A stretch of 64,000 nt of DNA from JAZKGA01 sp040386235 (GTDB lineage: Bacteria; Pseudomonadota; Alphaproteobacteria; Micavibrionales; Micavibrionaceae), in assembly GCA_040386235.1 (NCBI GenBank), contig JAZKGA010000001.1, forward strand, positions 558,001 to 622,000, written 5' to 3'. Positions 17,324-26,660 of this stretch are shown here, piece by piece. Under the pieces are notes generated by a model. It had not been told where the DNA came from. It did no database searches and worked only from the letters and a program-made list of their open reading frames with translations. The translations under genes were made by a program, and so were the position numbers. Position 1 is the first letter of the stretch. Each line of letters opens with the position of its first letter.

Positions 17324-18031
17324 ATGTCACTGCCCATTGATCTGATTTTGTATATTGTTATCGCCGCTGGTCTTGCGATCTGGCTGAAAAACACGCTGGG
17401 CACACGGCATGGGGGGGAGCGCGAGCGGCAAAATCCGTTCGATCCTGCCAACCGCCCGCCTGAAAAACAAACAGAAGCACCCGTCCGTCCGATGCCGCAT
17501 CTGGATATTCCAGACAAAGCAATGCCCGCGCCTGCCGCTGTATTAATGCCAAAAAACACGCAGCTTTCAAGCGAGGTGGATGAGGCCAAAGTGGCAGAGA
17601 TTCAGCAGCTTGATCATGGCTTTACCGTCGCGGGTTTTGCCCGTAATGCCCAGGATGCCTATGCGATTGTCCTTGAATCTTATGCCGAAGGGGATGCCGA
17701 GGCGTTGGCCGATCTGACGACGCCGTCGATCCTGGCCCAATTCACATCCATGATTGCCGACCGTACCGCCAGAAAGGTCAGCCTGCAGATCGAAGTACAG
17801 GCGATCCGCAGTTGCACGATCACGCGCATCAAGCGCACCGGAACAATTGCCGATATTGACCTGGAATTCGTCGCCGATGCCCTGATGCAGGAATATGCCG
17901 ATCAGGCGTTAAGCAGCGGCCATACGGATAAAACCACAGAACTGCGCGACAAATGGACCTTCACCCGCGATCTGGGCCAACGTGATCCAGCCTGGCGGGT
18001 CAGTGCCATTCACGATGCCGTGGGCGAATAA
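17324..18031 (+). CDS. Tim44/TimA family translocase-like protein
   Basis: A 235-residue protein with one N-terminal membrane helix (LPIDLILYIVIAAGLAIWL), a Pro-rich linker and a C-terminal Tim44-like domain from about residue 95 (FARNAQDAYAIVLESYAEGD, ending WTFTRDLGQRDPAWRV). Alphaproteobacterial TimA proteins are inner-membrane relatives of the mitochondrial import factor Tim44. Their bacterial role is unproven. ATG 17324 is chosen because it begins the membrane helix; the upstream in-frame region overlaps the start of secB. mltA follows 18 bases after the stop. Confidence 0.88.
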   Translation: MSLPIDLILYIVIAAGLAIWLKNTLGTRHGGERERQNPFDPANRPPEKQTEAPVRPMPHLDIPDKAMPAPAAVLMPKNTQLSSEVDEAKVAEIQQLDHGFTVAGFARNAQDAYAIVLESYAEGDAEALADLTTPSILAQFTSMIADRTARKVSLQIEVQAIRSCTITRIKRTGTIADIDLEFVADALMQEYADQALSSGHTDKTTELRDKWTFTRDLGQRDPAWRVSAIHDAVGE

Positions 18032-18049
18032 CGAACAGGGAGCAGAGAA

Positions 18050-19213
18050 ATGAAGATGCGATCACTTGTAATACTGGCCGCGGCCCTTACCCTATCCGCC
18101 TGTGCCACATCCGATACCACGCCACCGACAGATAAATCTGCTGTTCCGTTAAGTTTTACCAAAGCCGACTGGACGCAATTGCCGGACTGGCAACGTGATA
18201 ACGTCGCGGCCGCGTTACCCGCCTTGAAAACATCCTGCGCCCGTATCATGAAACGGACGGCCAGCCAGGATATGGGGCGCCACGCACGGTTCGGTACCGT
18301 TGCCCAATGGACGCCGGGATGTCAGGCGTTACAAGCCGCAGCGGATGATACCGGCGTGCGGCGTGCCCTGCAATCGCATTTCATCCCGTGGCAGGCCATC
18401 GGGAATACGGATGGGGAAGGGCTTTTCACCGGCTATTACGAAGCCAGTCTGAACGGGTCCTTGACCCGCACCGGCCCGTATCAAACGCCCTTGCACGCGC
18501 GCCCCACCGATTTGGTTCAGGTCGATTTGGGCGATTTCCGGCCTGAATTGAAAGGTCAGCGTATTGCCGGCCGTGTGACGGACGGTCGCCTGAAACCCTT
18601 TGAAGATCGGGCGACGATCATCAAGCAAAACCGCGAAGTGCCGTTGATATGGGTTGATGATCCGATCGGTGCATTTTTCCTGCAAATCCAGGGGTCGGGT
18701 GTTGTCCGCCTGACCGACGGCACCACGCGCCGTATCGGCTTTGATGGTCAAAATGGCCATGTCTACACAGCGATTGGCAAGGAGCTGGCCGCCGCCGGGC
18801 ATATGCGCCTGGAAGATGTGTCAATGCCCGCGATCCGTGATTGGCTGCGCGCCCATCCGGATAAAGCGGCAGAGATGATGAACCGCAATAAATCATATGT
18901 GTTTTTCAAGGAAATGGACCAACCGGGCGCTGTGGGCGGTGAAGGCGTTGTGTTGACCCCTGGGCGGTCGCTGGCGGTTGATTACACCAAGTGGGCGTAT
19001 GGCGTGCCGGTCTGGCTTGATGCTGCCCCTGCAAAAGCCGGTCAACCTGCTGTGCGTCGTTTAATGGTCGCCCAGGATACGGGCGGTGCCATTCGTGGCC
19101 CTGTTCGTGGCGATGTGTTCTGGGGCTTTGGTCCAGCGGCAGAGGACAATGCCGGTCACATGAAGTCGCCAGGTCGCCTGTGGGCCTTGTTACCTCAGGG
19201 TGTCACGCCTTAA
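18050..19213 (+). CDS. mltA: Membrane-bound lytic murein transglycosylase A
   Basis: Cleaves the glycan strand of peptidoglycan to 1,6-anhydromuropeptides. A lipoprotein signal with lipobox LSAC places Cys18 as the lipidation site. The MltA domain includes FTGYYEASLNGSLTRTG and GRLKPFEDRATI, and the C-terminal 3D domain holds QDTGGAIRGPVRGDVFWG with its catalytic aspartates. The 387-residue length is normal. The timA-mltA order is common in alphaproteobacteria. Confidence 0.93.
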   Translation: MKMRSLVILAAALTLSACATSDTTPPTDKSAVPLSFTKADWTQLPDWQRDNVAAALPALKTSCARIMKRTASQDMGRHARFGTVAQWTPGCQALQAAADDTGVRRALQSHFIPWQAIGNTDGEGLFTGYYEASLNGSLTRTGPYQTPLHARPTDLVQVDLGDFRPELKGQRIAGRVTDGRLKPFEDRATIIKQNREVPLIWVDDPIGAFFLQIQGSGVVRLTDGTTRRIGFDGQNGHVYTAIGKELAAAGHMRLEDVSMPAIRDWLRAHPDKAAEMMNRNKSYVFFKEMDQPGAVGGEGVVLTPGRSLAVDYTKWAYGVPVWLDAAPAKAGQPAVRRLMVAQDTGGAIRGPVRGDVFWGFGPAAEDNAGHMKSPGRLWALLPQGVTP

Positions 19214-19321
19214 AACGATCTATAAAAACGGTCTGTAAAAATATTTTTCTAAAACTGCGCCCCATTTTGCCTCTTTGGCCCGAGTAAAGGGAATAGAGCG
19301 TCAAAATGGAGGACGATACCA

Positions 19322-20062
19322 ATGGCTATTACGCCCGTACCAAACGGCCCAGCATCCCCCGGCGGCATTCCCGTCGTTATTACGCCTCCGGCCAATGGCG
19401 GCCCAAATAATCCGAACAGCGCTGATAAGGCGAAGGATTTGCAGCAGGATTTCCTGAAACTGCTGCTGACCCAATTGGCGAACCAAAGCCCGTTGGACCC
19501 TGTTGACCCGACCGAATACACCAACCAGCTGGTGCAGTATTCTGCATTGGAACAGCAATTGGATACCAACCTGAAGTTGGAAAAACTGATTGCTGCCAAT
19601 ACGCTCAGCAATAACGTCAACGCGTTTACCTATATCGGCTATCGCGTCGAAATGGACACGACGATGACGGCGATGCAGTCCGATATGGCCGACTGGACAT
19701 ACACCTTACAAAATCCAGCTGACAAAGTGGAGGTTACCGTGCGTGATGCCGCTGGTAAAGTTGTGCGCCGTGAAACAGTCGGTAAGCAAGAGGCGGGCAG
19801 TTACAAATTTACGCTGAACAAAGCGGATGCCAATCCAGCCGTTGCCAATGGCGACGTTCTGGCCATCACGGTTGAAGCTTTGGATGCCGAAGGCAAGCGC
19901 GTGTCTTACAGCGTCACCACCGAGGTCGTTGTTGAAGGTGTTGAAACATCCAGCGCCGGGATTGTCATGCGGTCCGGGAAGCTGAATTACGACCTTGATG
20001 ATATTTACCGCGTCCTGGGCCCTGCCCCGTCTGCGCCAAACCCCGCACCAGTTACAGTTTAA
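19322..20062 (+). CDS. flgD: Flagellar hook assembly (capping) protein FlgD
   Basis: Scaffold that caps the growing hook. A Pro-rich N-terminus leads to the conserved FLKLLLTQLANQSPLDPVD and ALEQQLDTN, then a C-terminal FlgD Ig-like/tudor region (about 100-200) with LQNPADKVEVTVRDAAGK. The 246-residue length is normal. It is the first gene of the hook row. GGAGG precedes the ATG. I found no sigma54 or sigma28 promoter in the 108 bases upstream. Confidence 0.93.
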   Translation: MAITPVPNGPASPGGIPVVITPPANGGPNNPNSADKAKDLQQDFLKLLLTQLANQSPLDPVDPTEYTNQLVQYSALEQQLDTNLKLEKLIAANTLSNNVNAFTYIGYRVEMDTTMTAMQSDMADWTYTLQNPADKVEVTVRDAAGKVVRRETVGKQEAGSYKFTLNKADANPAVANGDVLAITVEALDAEGKRVSYSVTTEVVVEGVETSSAGIVMRSGKLNYDLDDIYRVLGPAPSAPNPAPVTV

Positions 20063-20103
20063 TACCAACACTGAAATAATAATTTTACCAAGGAGAAAAA
20101 GCC

Positions 20104-21396
20104 ATGAGTTTGAATAGCGCCCTGAATACCTCTGTTTCCGGTCTGCGTGCCCAGTCGGCCCGTATTGCCGCCGTGTCTGAAAACATTGCCAACTCATCCA
20201 CCACTGCGTACAAAACGCGTGATATCAACTTCCGGTCTTTGGTTGTTGGTAACAGCACGCGGTCAGGTTTGTCTTCAGGCGGTGTTCTGTTCGGCGCCTA
20301 CCAAAACATTCAATCGCAGGGCCTGATCCAGGCGACAACGTCCGGCACGGATATCGCGATTAACGGGAATGGTTTCTTCGTCGTCTCTGATGACTTGAAC
20401 AACCAGCCATCTGGTTACACCTACACCCGGAACGGTAACTTCCGCACCGATGCGGGCGGCTACTTGATTAACTCAGAAGGCTATTACCTGCTGGGTCAAC
20501 GGACCGATGACCAAGGGATTCCACTGGCGCAAAACACGAATGACCTTAACTCGCTTGAGGCAATCGACGTTAACTCAATCGCCGGTGTGGCACAGCCGAC
20601 AACAGAAGTACGTTTTGATGCGAACTTGCCTGCGGATGCTGCGGTTGGCTCAACCTTCACCAACTCGTTTGAGATATTTGACTCGCTGGGCGTCAGCCAC
20701 ACGATTTCAGTCTCTTGGCTGAAAAACGCAGCCAATGACTGGACAGGGACATTTGCAAACCCGGTTCAGACCAGCACTGGTGTGGCTTCGGGTACGCTTG
20801 AAACATCACCTGGTGTTCAGACGGTCAACGTCACCTTTAACGGTAACGGCTCGATTAACGCGTTTACCCCGGCTATCCCGCAATTCACGATTAACGGTTT
20901 CACAACAGGTGCGAATAACAGCACTGTTGATCTGGATCTTGGAACAGCTGGTTTGACTGATGGTCTGACACAATTCTCGTCCAACACCGCAACACCGGAT
21001 ATGGAGATCTATCTGATCGACCAAGACGGGGTGCGTTTCGGTCAGCTGGCCGGGATTGAGATCAGCAACAATGGCCTGGTCGAAGCCTACTTCGAAAACG
21101 GTGTCCGTCGTCCGGTCTTCCAACTGCCGATTGCCACATTTCCAAACCCAGCCGGTCTGATCCACATCAACGGGACTGTGTACGACGAAGCGGAAGAAGC
21201 CGGTAACTTGAACCTGCGCTTGCCAGGTCAGGGGAATGCTGGGAAGATTATTGCGACTGCTTTGGAAATGTCAGCCACTGACACATCCGAAGAGTTTAAC
21301 AAGATGATCGTGTCGCAACAGGCTTACTCAGCTGGCGCTCAGGTGGTCAGTACTGCGGATGAAATGTTCCAGGAACTGATCGGCGCAGTCCGGTAA
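20104..21396 (+). CDS. flgE: Flagellar hook protein FlgE
   Basis: Structural subunit of the hook. The N-terminal rod-type heptad region (LNTSVSGLRAQSARIAAVSE, then NIANSSTTAYKT) and the C-terminal partner (EFNKMIVSQQAYSAGAQVVS) form the coiled-coil D0 core. The variable centre of about 300 residues is Asn/Thr-rich. The length of 430 residues is typical. AAGGAG precedes the ATG, 41 bases after flgD. Confidence 0.95.
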   Translation: MSLNSALNTSVSGLRAQSARIAAVSENIANSSTTAYKTRDINFRSLVVGNSTRSGLSSGGVLFGAYQNIQSQGLIQATTSGTDIAINGNGFFVVSDDLNNQPSGYTYTRNGNFRTDAGGYLINSEGYYLLGQRTDDQGIPLAQNTNDLNSLEAIDVNSIAGVAQPTTEVRFDANLPADAAVGSTFTNSFEIFDSLGVSHTISVSWLKNAANDWTGTFANPVQTSTGVASGTLETSPGVQTVNVTFNGNGSINAFTPAIPQFTINGFTTGANNSTVDLDLGTAGLTDGLTQFSSNTATPDMEIYLIDQDGVRFGQLAGIEISNNGLVEAYFENGVRRPVFQLPIATFPNPAGLIHINGTVYDEAEEAGNLNLRLPGQGNAGKIIATALEMSATDTSEEFNKMIVSQQAYSAGAQVVSTADEMFQELIGAVR

Positions 21397-21418
21397 GCGT
21401 AAAGGAAAAGGATAAGTG

Positions 21419-21712
21419 ATGTTGGAGAGAGTTGAAAGAATTCTGCAAACGTGGGAAAAAGAAGGGGTGGAGGCCGCCCTGGCCTTGAACCTTCCTATGC
21501 CCGATGCGCAGCAATTTCAATCTTCTCTCTCCACCCTGACTGAAGATGAGAACCGCAGACTGATGATCCGGCTGGACGATTTTGCAACAGCCATCGGCGA
21601 TTATCAGGTGCATGCGACGGCAGAAATGGGCAAGGTCCTTGCGGACTTGGAACGCGCCAAATCAGCCGCCAGTGCCTGCGTATCGTATAACAAGCGTCAT
21701 AAGGATAAGTAA
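21419..21712 (+). CDS. Unknown small protein in the flagellar hook row
   Basis: A 97-residue, mostly helical, acidic/basic mixed protein with no membrane segment or signal peptide. I do not recognise a family. It sits between flgE and the flgN-like gene, with 22 and 6 bases of spacing, so it is almost certainly co-transcribed with hook genes. A role as a secretion chaperone or regulator of hook-associated proteins is possible, but only position supports it. The start may be GTG 21416 or ATG 21419. Confidence 0.7.
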   Translation: MLERVERILQTWEKEGVEAALALNLPMPDAQQFQSSLSTLTEDENRRLMIRLDDFATAIGDYQVHATAEMGKVLADLERAKSAASACVSYNKRHKDK

Positions 21713-21718
21713 ACTGAT

Positions 21719-22078
21719 ATGACCCAACTTCCCCTTCCATCCGCGCCGCAATTGCGCCAGTTCCGGGCCAGGGCCCGTGATCTGCTGGGCCTGATCCGCG
21801 CCGAAAACGCAGTGTTGCAGGCTGATGGTCAGGTGACGCTGGAAGGGTTGTATCTGCATAAAATGGCGGTGCTGCAAGACCTGGAAGTTCAGGCACAGTC
21901 CTTATCCGACATGTTGGCCAGCGCCGATGCGCATGCCGCACAGTACAACCGGCTTTTACAAAACGTGATTGCCGATTTGCAAGTTTTGCAAGCGGCGATG
22001 ACTGAAAATACGCAGCATCACTTGCATGCCCATCATGCCGGTTCAGCCGCGATTAAAGGAGATAGACCATGGCATTAA
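21719..22078 (+). CDS. Putative FlgN-like export chaperone
   Basis: A 119-residue helical protein with an N-terminal helix of QLRQFRARARDLLGLIRAEN type and a central region LEGLYLHKMAVLQDLE, resembling FlgN/FliT-type chaperones in size and helix pattern. FlgN binds FlgK and FlgL for type III export, and the gene directly precedes flgK, overlapping its start by 10 bases. Sequence similarity alone is weak. The C-terminus is His-rich (TQHHLHAHHAG). Confidence 0.6.
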   Translation: MTQLPLPSAPQLRQFRARARDLLGLIRAENAVLQADGQVTLEGLYLHKMAVLQDLEVQAQSLSDMLASADAHAAQYNRLLQNVIADLQVLQAAMTENTQHHLHAHHAGSAAIKGDRPWH

Positions 22079-23808
22079 GCAGCGCCCTCAGCATGGCCAG
22101 TTTTGGGATATTAACGACCCAGACAAAAATTTCCGTTATCTCGCAAAACATAACCAATGCGGATGTGGCGGGATATACGCGCAAAACCCATGTGTCGGAA
22201 CAGTTCACCACCAATATCGGCACGTATGTGACGGGCGGCGTCATTAACAGTGCGCTGAACAAATATCTGGTGCGGGATGCAATCGACGATATGTTCGTGC
22301 TGGGCCGCACATCGGCTTTGACCAGTACTGCAACAATCTATGGGAAGAAGATCGGGAATATTGCTTCGGAATATTCGCTGGCTGACAGTCTTGATCGGAT
22401 GCACCAGGGGTTGAGCGCGCTGGCCGTATCTCCTGAAGACACAGCCTATAAAACACAAGTCGTCAATGACGCGCGGCAGATGTCGAATTACCTGCGCAAC
22501 CTGACTGAAACAATTCAAGAACAGCGTTTCACCGCCGATAAAGAAATGAGCAATGTCGTGTCGCGTGTGAACGGGGCGCTTGCGGCGTTGCAAGAGCTGA
22601 ACGAAGAAATGGCTTTTGCGGGCCAGACGACGCAAATGGATACAAGCAACTACGAAGACCAGCGTTATTATTTGCTGCAGCAGATTGCCCAGGATGTTGA
22701 GATAAATTATTTCACAACATCGGATAACCGCATCCAGGTTTACTTGCCTGGCGGTACGCCATTGTTAATGAGCAAGGTGTCGCCACTGGAATTCACCGGG
22801 GCGACCAGCATGAATGAGTTAACAACATATCCCGGCACTTTGGACGGTATTACGGTTAACGGCATCGATGTCACAAGCAATATTCGCGGCGGCAAACTGG
22901 CCGGGTTTATCGAAGCGCGCGATGACTTCTTTGTCGATGAACAGGCAAAGTTAAATGAATTATCCAACAAATTGATGAACCAGGTGAACGCGGCATTGAA
23001 CATGGGCTCGTCCCTGCCGCCGCGTACGAGTATGACAGGGGTGACGGCGAATTTAACGGCCGCTTCACCGTTCAGCGGTGCGGGTACATTCCGTGTGGCT
23101 GTTGTCAATCCCAACGGCACGCTGGTCAATTATCAGGACATTAATATTGGCGCGATGGCTACGGTCGGCGATGTCGTAACGGCTTTGAACGCTGTGCCTG
23201 GCATATCCGCAACATTGACGGCTGCGGGCGAATTGTCGATTTCCGCAACGGCGGCCAACACCGCGCTGGCCATCAATTCGAATAACACGGTAACGACGCC
23301 TGACGGCTTTAATGTCGGCCAGTTCTTTGGCATGAACAACCTATTTAAGGGGACGGGGGCCAGCAACATTGCGGTCGCTGATTACTTGAATACTTCCGCT
23401 GATTTCCTGGCATCCGGTGCTTTGTCGATGAGTGCGACACTGGCGGTCGGTGACGCAGCCATATCACCGGGGGACGGGACAATTGCCAAACGCGTGGCCG
23501 ACAGTCTGTATCAAAGCGTAGCCTTTAACGCCGCCGGTAATTTCGGGGTGCAGAATAACAGTGTCATGAATTATACCCAGTCCTTCATGACCAATGCTGT
23601 GTTCCGCAGCAATGCCGCGAATGAAGATATGAAGACAGCGGATATGCTGTTGAAGAACTCTCTCAGCCTGCTGGATTCAACCCAAGGGGTCAATATTGAC
23701 GAGGAGCGCGCATTGCTGCTGCAGCTTGAAAATAATTACAAGGCGTCCGCCAGTGTCATTCAGACAATCCAGACATTGTTTGACGCATTGATCGACGCGA
23801 TAAGATAA
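22069..23808 (+). CDS. flgK: Flagellar hook-associated protein 1, FlgK
   Basis: Junction protein between hook and filament. The N-terminal SMASFGILTTQTKISVISQN and NITNADVAGYTRKT and the C-terminal NVDEERAL-like segment NIDEERALLLQLENNYKAS are family landmarks. The central domain is variable and Ala/Thr-rich. The 579-residue length is typical. AAAGGAG precedes the ATG. It overlaps the flgN-like gene and is followed 10 bases later by flgL. Confidence 0.94.
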   Translation: MALSSALSMASFGILTTQTKISVISQNITNADVAGYTRKTHVSEQFTTNIGTYVTGGVINSALNKYLVRDAIDDMFVLGRTSALTSTATIYGKKIGNIASEYSLADSLDRMHQGLSALAVSPEDTAYKTQVVNDARQMSNYLRNLTETIQEQRFTADKEMSNVVSRVNGALAALQELNEEMAFAGQTTQMDTSNYEDQRYYLLQQIAQDVEINYFTTSDNRIQVYLPGGTPLLMSKVSPLEFTGATSMNELTTYPGTLDGITVNGIDVTSNIRGGKLAGFIEARDDFFVDEQAKLNELSNKLMNQVNAALNMGSSLPPRTSMTGVTANLTAASPFSGAGTFRVAVVNPNGTLVNYQDINIGAMATVGDVVTALNAVPGISATLTAAGELSISATAANTALAINSNNTVTTPDGFNVGQFFGMNNLFKGTGASNIAVADYLNTSADFLASGALSMSATLAVGDAAISPGDGTIAKRVADSLYQSVAFNAAGNFGVQNNSVMNYTQSFMTNAVFRSNAANEDMKTADMLLKNSLSLLDSTQGVNIDEERALLLQLENNYKASASVIQTIQTLFDALIDAIR

Positions 23809-23818
23809 GGAGGCGAAC

Positions 23819-24727
23819 ATGTCTGAACGCATTGCGACATTCTCATTCACAAGCCGTTTGCAAAGCGATGTTTTGCGGACACAATCACTGTATTCAAAAA
23901 CGAACCTGCAGATTTCGTCGGGCTTTATCTCAGACGATTACATGGGTATCGCGCCGGACACGCAGATCATTGTCGATGTGAAATCAACGATACAGCGTTA
24001 CGACATTCAAAACCAGAATGCCCAGCGTGTTAAATCACGCGCGCAAAGCATGTATGCTGCGCTTGGATCACTGAACAGTTTTGCCAATCAATTCCTGACA
24101 AAAATTGCCCAGGGGATTGCCGGGGCGTTCCCGAATGCGACAGATACCGAAGCCGCTGCGCGGGGGTTGAGAACCAATGTCATGGGCGCGCTGAATACAC
24201 GTGTGGCAGGTCGTTACCTGTTTTCAGGCTCACTGATTGATACACTGCCGGTTGATATCACCGACCCGGCTTATAACAACGCACAAACCAGCCCGTCAGT
24301 CGTTGATACAGGGTATTACCAGGGTGACGCTGTTATCTTGTCCGCTGATATTGCGGATAATCACAGCCTGATTTATGGCGTGACGGCGAACCAGTCGGGA
24401 TTTGAGAAGTTTATGCGGGCACTGAACCTGGTGATTAATAACCCCAGCGATATTAACGCCTTGTCCGAAGCTCAGATTTTGATGCAGCAATCGGTTGATG
24501 AAATGGCGACTGTTCAGGCGGATGTGGCCCAGAAAATCTCGGCGGTTGAAACACAGATTCTGCAGAACGAAAATGATGCAAACTATTTGGATGAATTGCT
24601 GTCTGGTCTGACGGAAACGGATATTGCTGCGGCAACGATTCGGTTGACGGACTATCAAACGCAGTTAGAGGCATCCTACAGTGTCATGTCGATGCTGCGT
24701 AATATGTCGCTGCACGATTTCTTATAA
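23819..24727 (+). CDS. flgL: Flagellar hook-associated protein 3, FlgL
   Basis: Second hook-filament junction protein, flagellin-like. The N-terminal coiled region (LQSDVLRTQSLYSKTNLQIS, then SGFISDDYMGIAPD), GRYLFSGS in the centre and the C-terminal DIAAATIRLTDYQTQLEASY support the call. The length of 302 residues is typical. AAGGAGG precedes the ATG. No filament gene follows, so flagellin lies elsewhere. Confidence 0.92.
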   Translation: MSERIATFSFTSRLQSDVLRTQSLYSKTNLQISSGFISDDYMGIAPDTQIIVDVKSTIQRYDIQNQNAQRVKSRAQSMYAALGSLNSFANQFLTKIAQGIAGAFPNATDTEAAARGLRTNVMGALNTRVAGRYLFSGSLIDTLPVDITDPAYNNAQTSPSVVDTGYYQGDAVILSADIADNHSLIYGVTANQSGFEKFMRALNLVINNPSDINALSEAQILMQQSVDEMATVQADVAQKISAVETQILQNENDANYLDELLSGLTETDIAAATIRLTDYQTQLEASYSVMSMLRNMSLHDFL

Positions 24728-24753
24728 GCGCATAATGTGCTATATTGGTTGGT

Positions 24754-25653
24754 ATGACACCGCGTCAATCAACCAATCATATTATCATGTGCGTGCCGCA
24801 GGGCTTTTGTGCCAATCCGCAAACCATGGCCACCAATGCCTTTCAATCCGGATCAAATGTAGAAGCGGTGACTGTCCAGACGCAGGCCCGGCAAGAGGCG
24901 ATTATATTCGCCGACCAACTGATCCGCACGGGCGTAATAATCACCCATTATAACGGTCAGGCCGCGTGCCCTGACGATCTTTTCTGTAACAACTGGGTGT
25001 CCACGGACGATGACGGGTCTTTGATTGTGTATCCGATGTATGCGCCCAATCGGCGCGTGGAACGCCGCGCGGATGTCCGCGCTTTTCTGCAATCCATCCA
25101 TTCGCCGGCGCAGGATTTAAGCCATTACGAAGGCCAGAATCGCGCGCTGGAAAGCACGGGCAGCTTGTGCCTGGATCGTATGAACCGGGTGGCTTATGTC
25201 GCCTTATCCGCGCGGGCGGACAGTGATTTACTGGATGAATGGGCGGATAAAACAGGATACCGTGTCGTACGATTTGATACGCAAACACGTGGTGGTGGTC
25301 CTGTCTATCATACCAATGTGATGCTGTTTATCGGGACGGGATATGCCGGTTTGTGCGCTGATATCATTGTGCCCAAGGATCGCGCGCGCGTTATAAACAC
25401 GTTGCAGCAAACCCACGAGGTGGTGTTGATCACCGAAGACCAAATGCAGCAATTCTGCGGTAATGCGTTAGAGGTGCAAGATATGGCCGGATCCCGTTCT
25501 CTGGTAATGTCTGCCGCAGCCAGAAAAGCTTTTACGTCTGATCAAATCCACGTATTACAGCGCTATGTCCATGATATTATTGCAGCTGATTTACAAACAA
25601 TCGAAACCCATGGCGGCGGGTCGGCGCGCTGTATGCTGATGGAAGTGTTCTAG
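24754..25653 (+). CDS. ctlX: CtlX-type amidinohydrolase/amidinotransferase family protein
   Basis: Pentein-fold guanidine-modifying enzyme of 299 residues, resembling CtlX (citrulline-utilisation) and dimethylarginine dimethylaminohydrolase. The substrate-side segment PDDLFCNNWVSTDDDG, the catalytic His in VYHTNVML and the nucleophile Cys293 in GGGSARCMLME are in place. Likely substrates are arginine, citrulline or methylated arginine; sequence cannot decide. ATG 24754 is preferred to TTG 24745. Its 3-prime end overlaps the convergent EgtD-like gene by four bases. Confidence 0.82.
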   Translation: MTPRQSTNHIIMCVPQGFCANPQTMATNAFQSGSNVEAVTVQTQARQEAIIFADQLIRTGVIITHYNGQAACPDDLFCNNWVSTDDDGSLIVYPMYAPNRRVERRADVRAFLQSIHSPAQDLSHYEGQNRALESTGSLCLDRMNRVAYVALSARADSDLLDEWADKTGYRVVRFDTQTRGGGPVYHTNVMLFIGTGYAGLCADIIVPKDRARVINTLQQTHEVVLITEDQMQQFCGNALEVQDMAGSRSLVMSAAARKAFTSDQIHVLQRYVHDIIAADLQTIETHGGGSARCMLMEVF

Positions 25654-26660
25654 GCGCACCGGAAAGTGTGCAGGCAGTAGTCTTGCGATGGCGAACGATA
25701 CAATTGTTCGGACGTCATTCCGGCACTGCCAGCAAGGACGCTGAGCGGATACGGATCGGGTTTTGCCGAAATTAACGCCGGAAATTTGCTTCCCGGGAAA
25801 ATGTTAATGACGTTTCCATTGTAGTGCACCTCAAGCTGGCTTAAGGCCTTCCAGTGATGGATCAGCATGTGGGCATCTGCATTAAATTCAGGTTCGTAAG
25901 AAAAATAGTCTTTTAGGCCAACACGCTCAAGCGGGTGCAACAAAAACGCGGCTACTTCATCTGTTTTGTAGGCCTGCAGCAGACGCTCCTTATCCTGGCT
26001 GGCATCATATCCCAGGCAAACCATGCCCTCCTGACCCGCAACGCGTGCAAAATCCCGCAAATGCGATTTCATTTGTTCGCTGGGGAAAGCGTTTAGGTTG
26101 GCGGCATCCAGGTTTAAAAGGCTGCCGGTGCACATAACAAAGGCATTCGCACAGAAAGGTTTGATTTCTCGGAAGTTAGCGGTGTGAACAATAGCGTCCT
26201 CAAGGATACGGCCTGTGTCGAGATGGGGCAGCCGGTCAGCGAACACGCCCGCAGTGTTACGGGCAAACTCTTTGGACAGTTCAATGGCATGGATGCGCTT
26301 AAGAGATGCATCTGGATTGCGTAACAAAGCGGCAATAACTTGCATTTCCTTGTTTTCCAGCGCGTGTGCAGGTCCAGGTCCGATGACAATAAAGTCTTCA
26401 TATCCTTTTGCTAAATCAGCCAGATCTTGTGCGTGGGCCTGGATCAAACCTTCTTCAGACCGGAAATGATGCGCATAGGTGGTATCTTGGGTTGCCAGCT
26501 GGAACCGCTTTGCTCCGCCATTCGCATACAAATGATCTCCGATACGGCCGACGGGCACATGACCGCTCAACAGCTCAGCGACCGCCTCTGACAATCCGTC
26601 AGACGTTTGTGCCAAATGCACGACAGGTTCCTGGATGCCGCGGTGTGTAGATATTGCCAT
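25650..26660 (-). CDS. EgtD-like SAM-dependent (histidine-type) methyltransferase
   Basis: A 336-residue protein of the EgtD/DUF2260 family, which N-methylates the alpha-amino group of histidine or other aromatic amino acids. The SAM-binding loop FIVIGPGPAHALENKE is near residues 89-104. HAIELSKEFA supplies the acidic residue, and the C-terminal substrate region includes MLIHHWKALSQLEVHYNG. No egtB-like oxygenase is nearby, so ergothioneine synthesis cannot be inferred. It begins where the HTH regulator ends (overlapping TAATG), so the two form one operon. Confidence 0.78.
   Translation of the reverse strand: MAISTHRGIQEPVVHLAQTSDGLSEAVAELLSGHVPVGRIGDHLYANGGAKRFQLATQDTTYAHHFRSEEGLIQAHAQDLADLAKGYEDFIVIGPGPAHALENKEMQVIAALLRNPDASLKRIHAIELSKEFARNTAGVFADRLPHLDTGRILEDAIVHTANFREIKPFCANAFVMCTGSLLNLDAANLNAFPSEQMKSHLRDFARVAGQEGMVCLGYDASQDKERLLQAYKTDEVAAFLLHPLERVGLKDYFSYEPEFNADAHMLIHHWKALSQLEVHYNGNVINIFPGSKFPALISAKPDPYPLSVLAGSAGMTSEQLYRSPSQDYCLHTFRCA

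Noticed and set aside
19214..19321. Sigma54 or sigma28 promoter before flgD
   Set aside because: TGGCCCG is present, but the GC element expected 10 bases after GG is GG, and no TAAA-N15-GCCGATAA-like site was found.
25650..26660. Ergothioneine biosynthesis operon
   Set aside because: Only the EgtD-like step is present; no EgtB or EgtE-type gene is in the neighbourhood.
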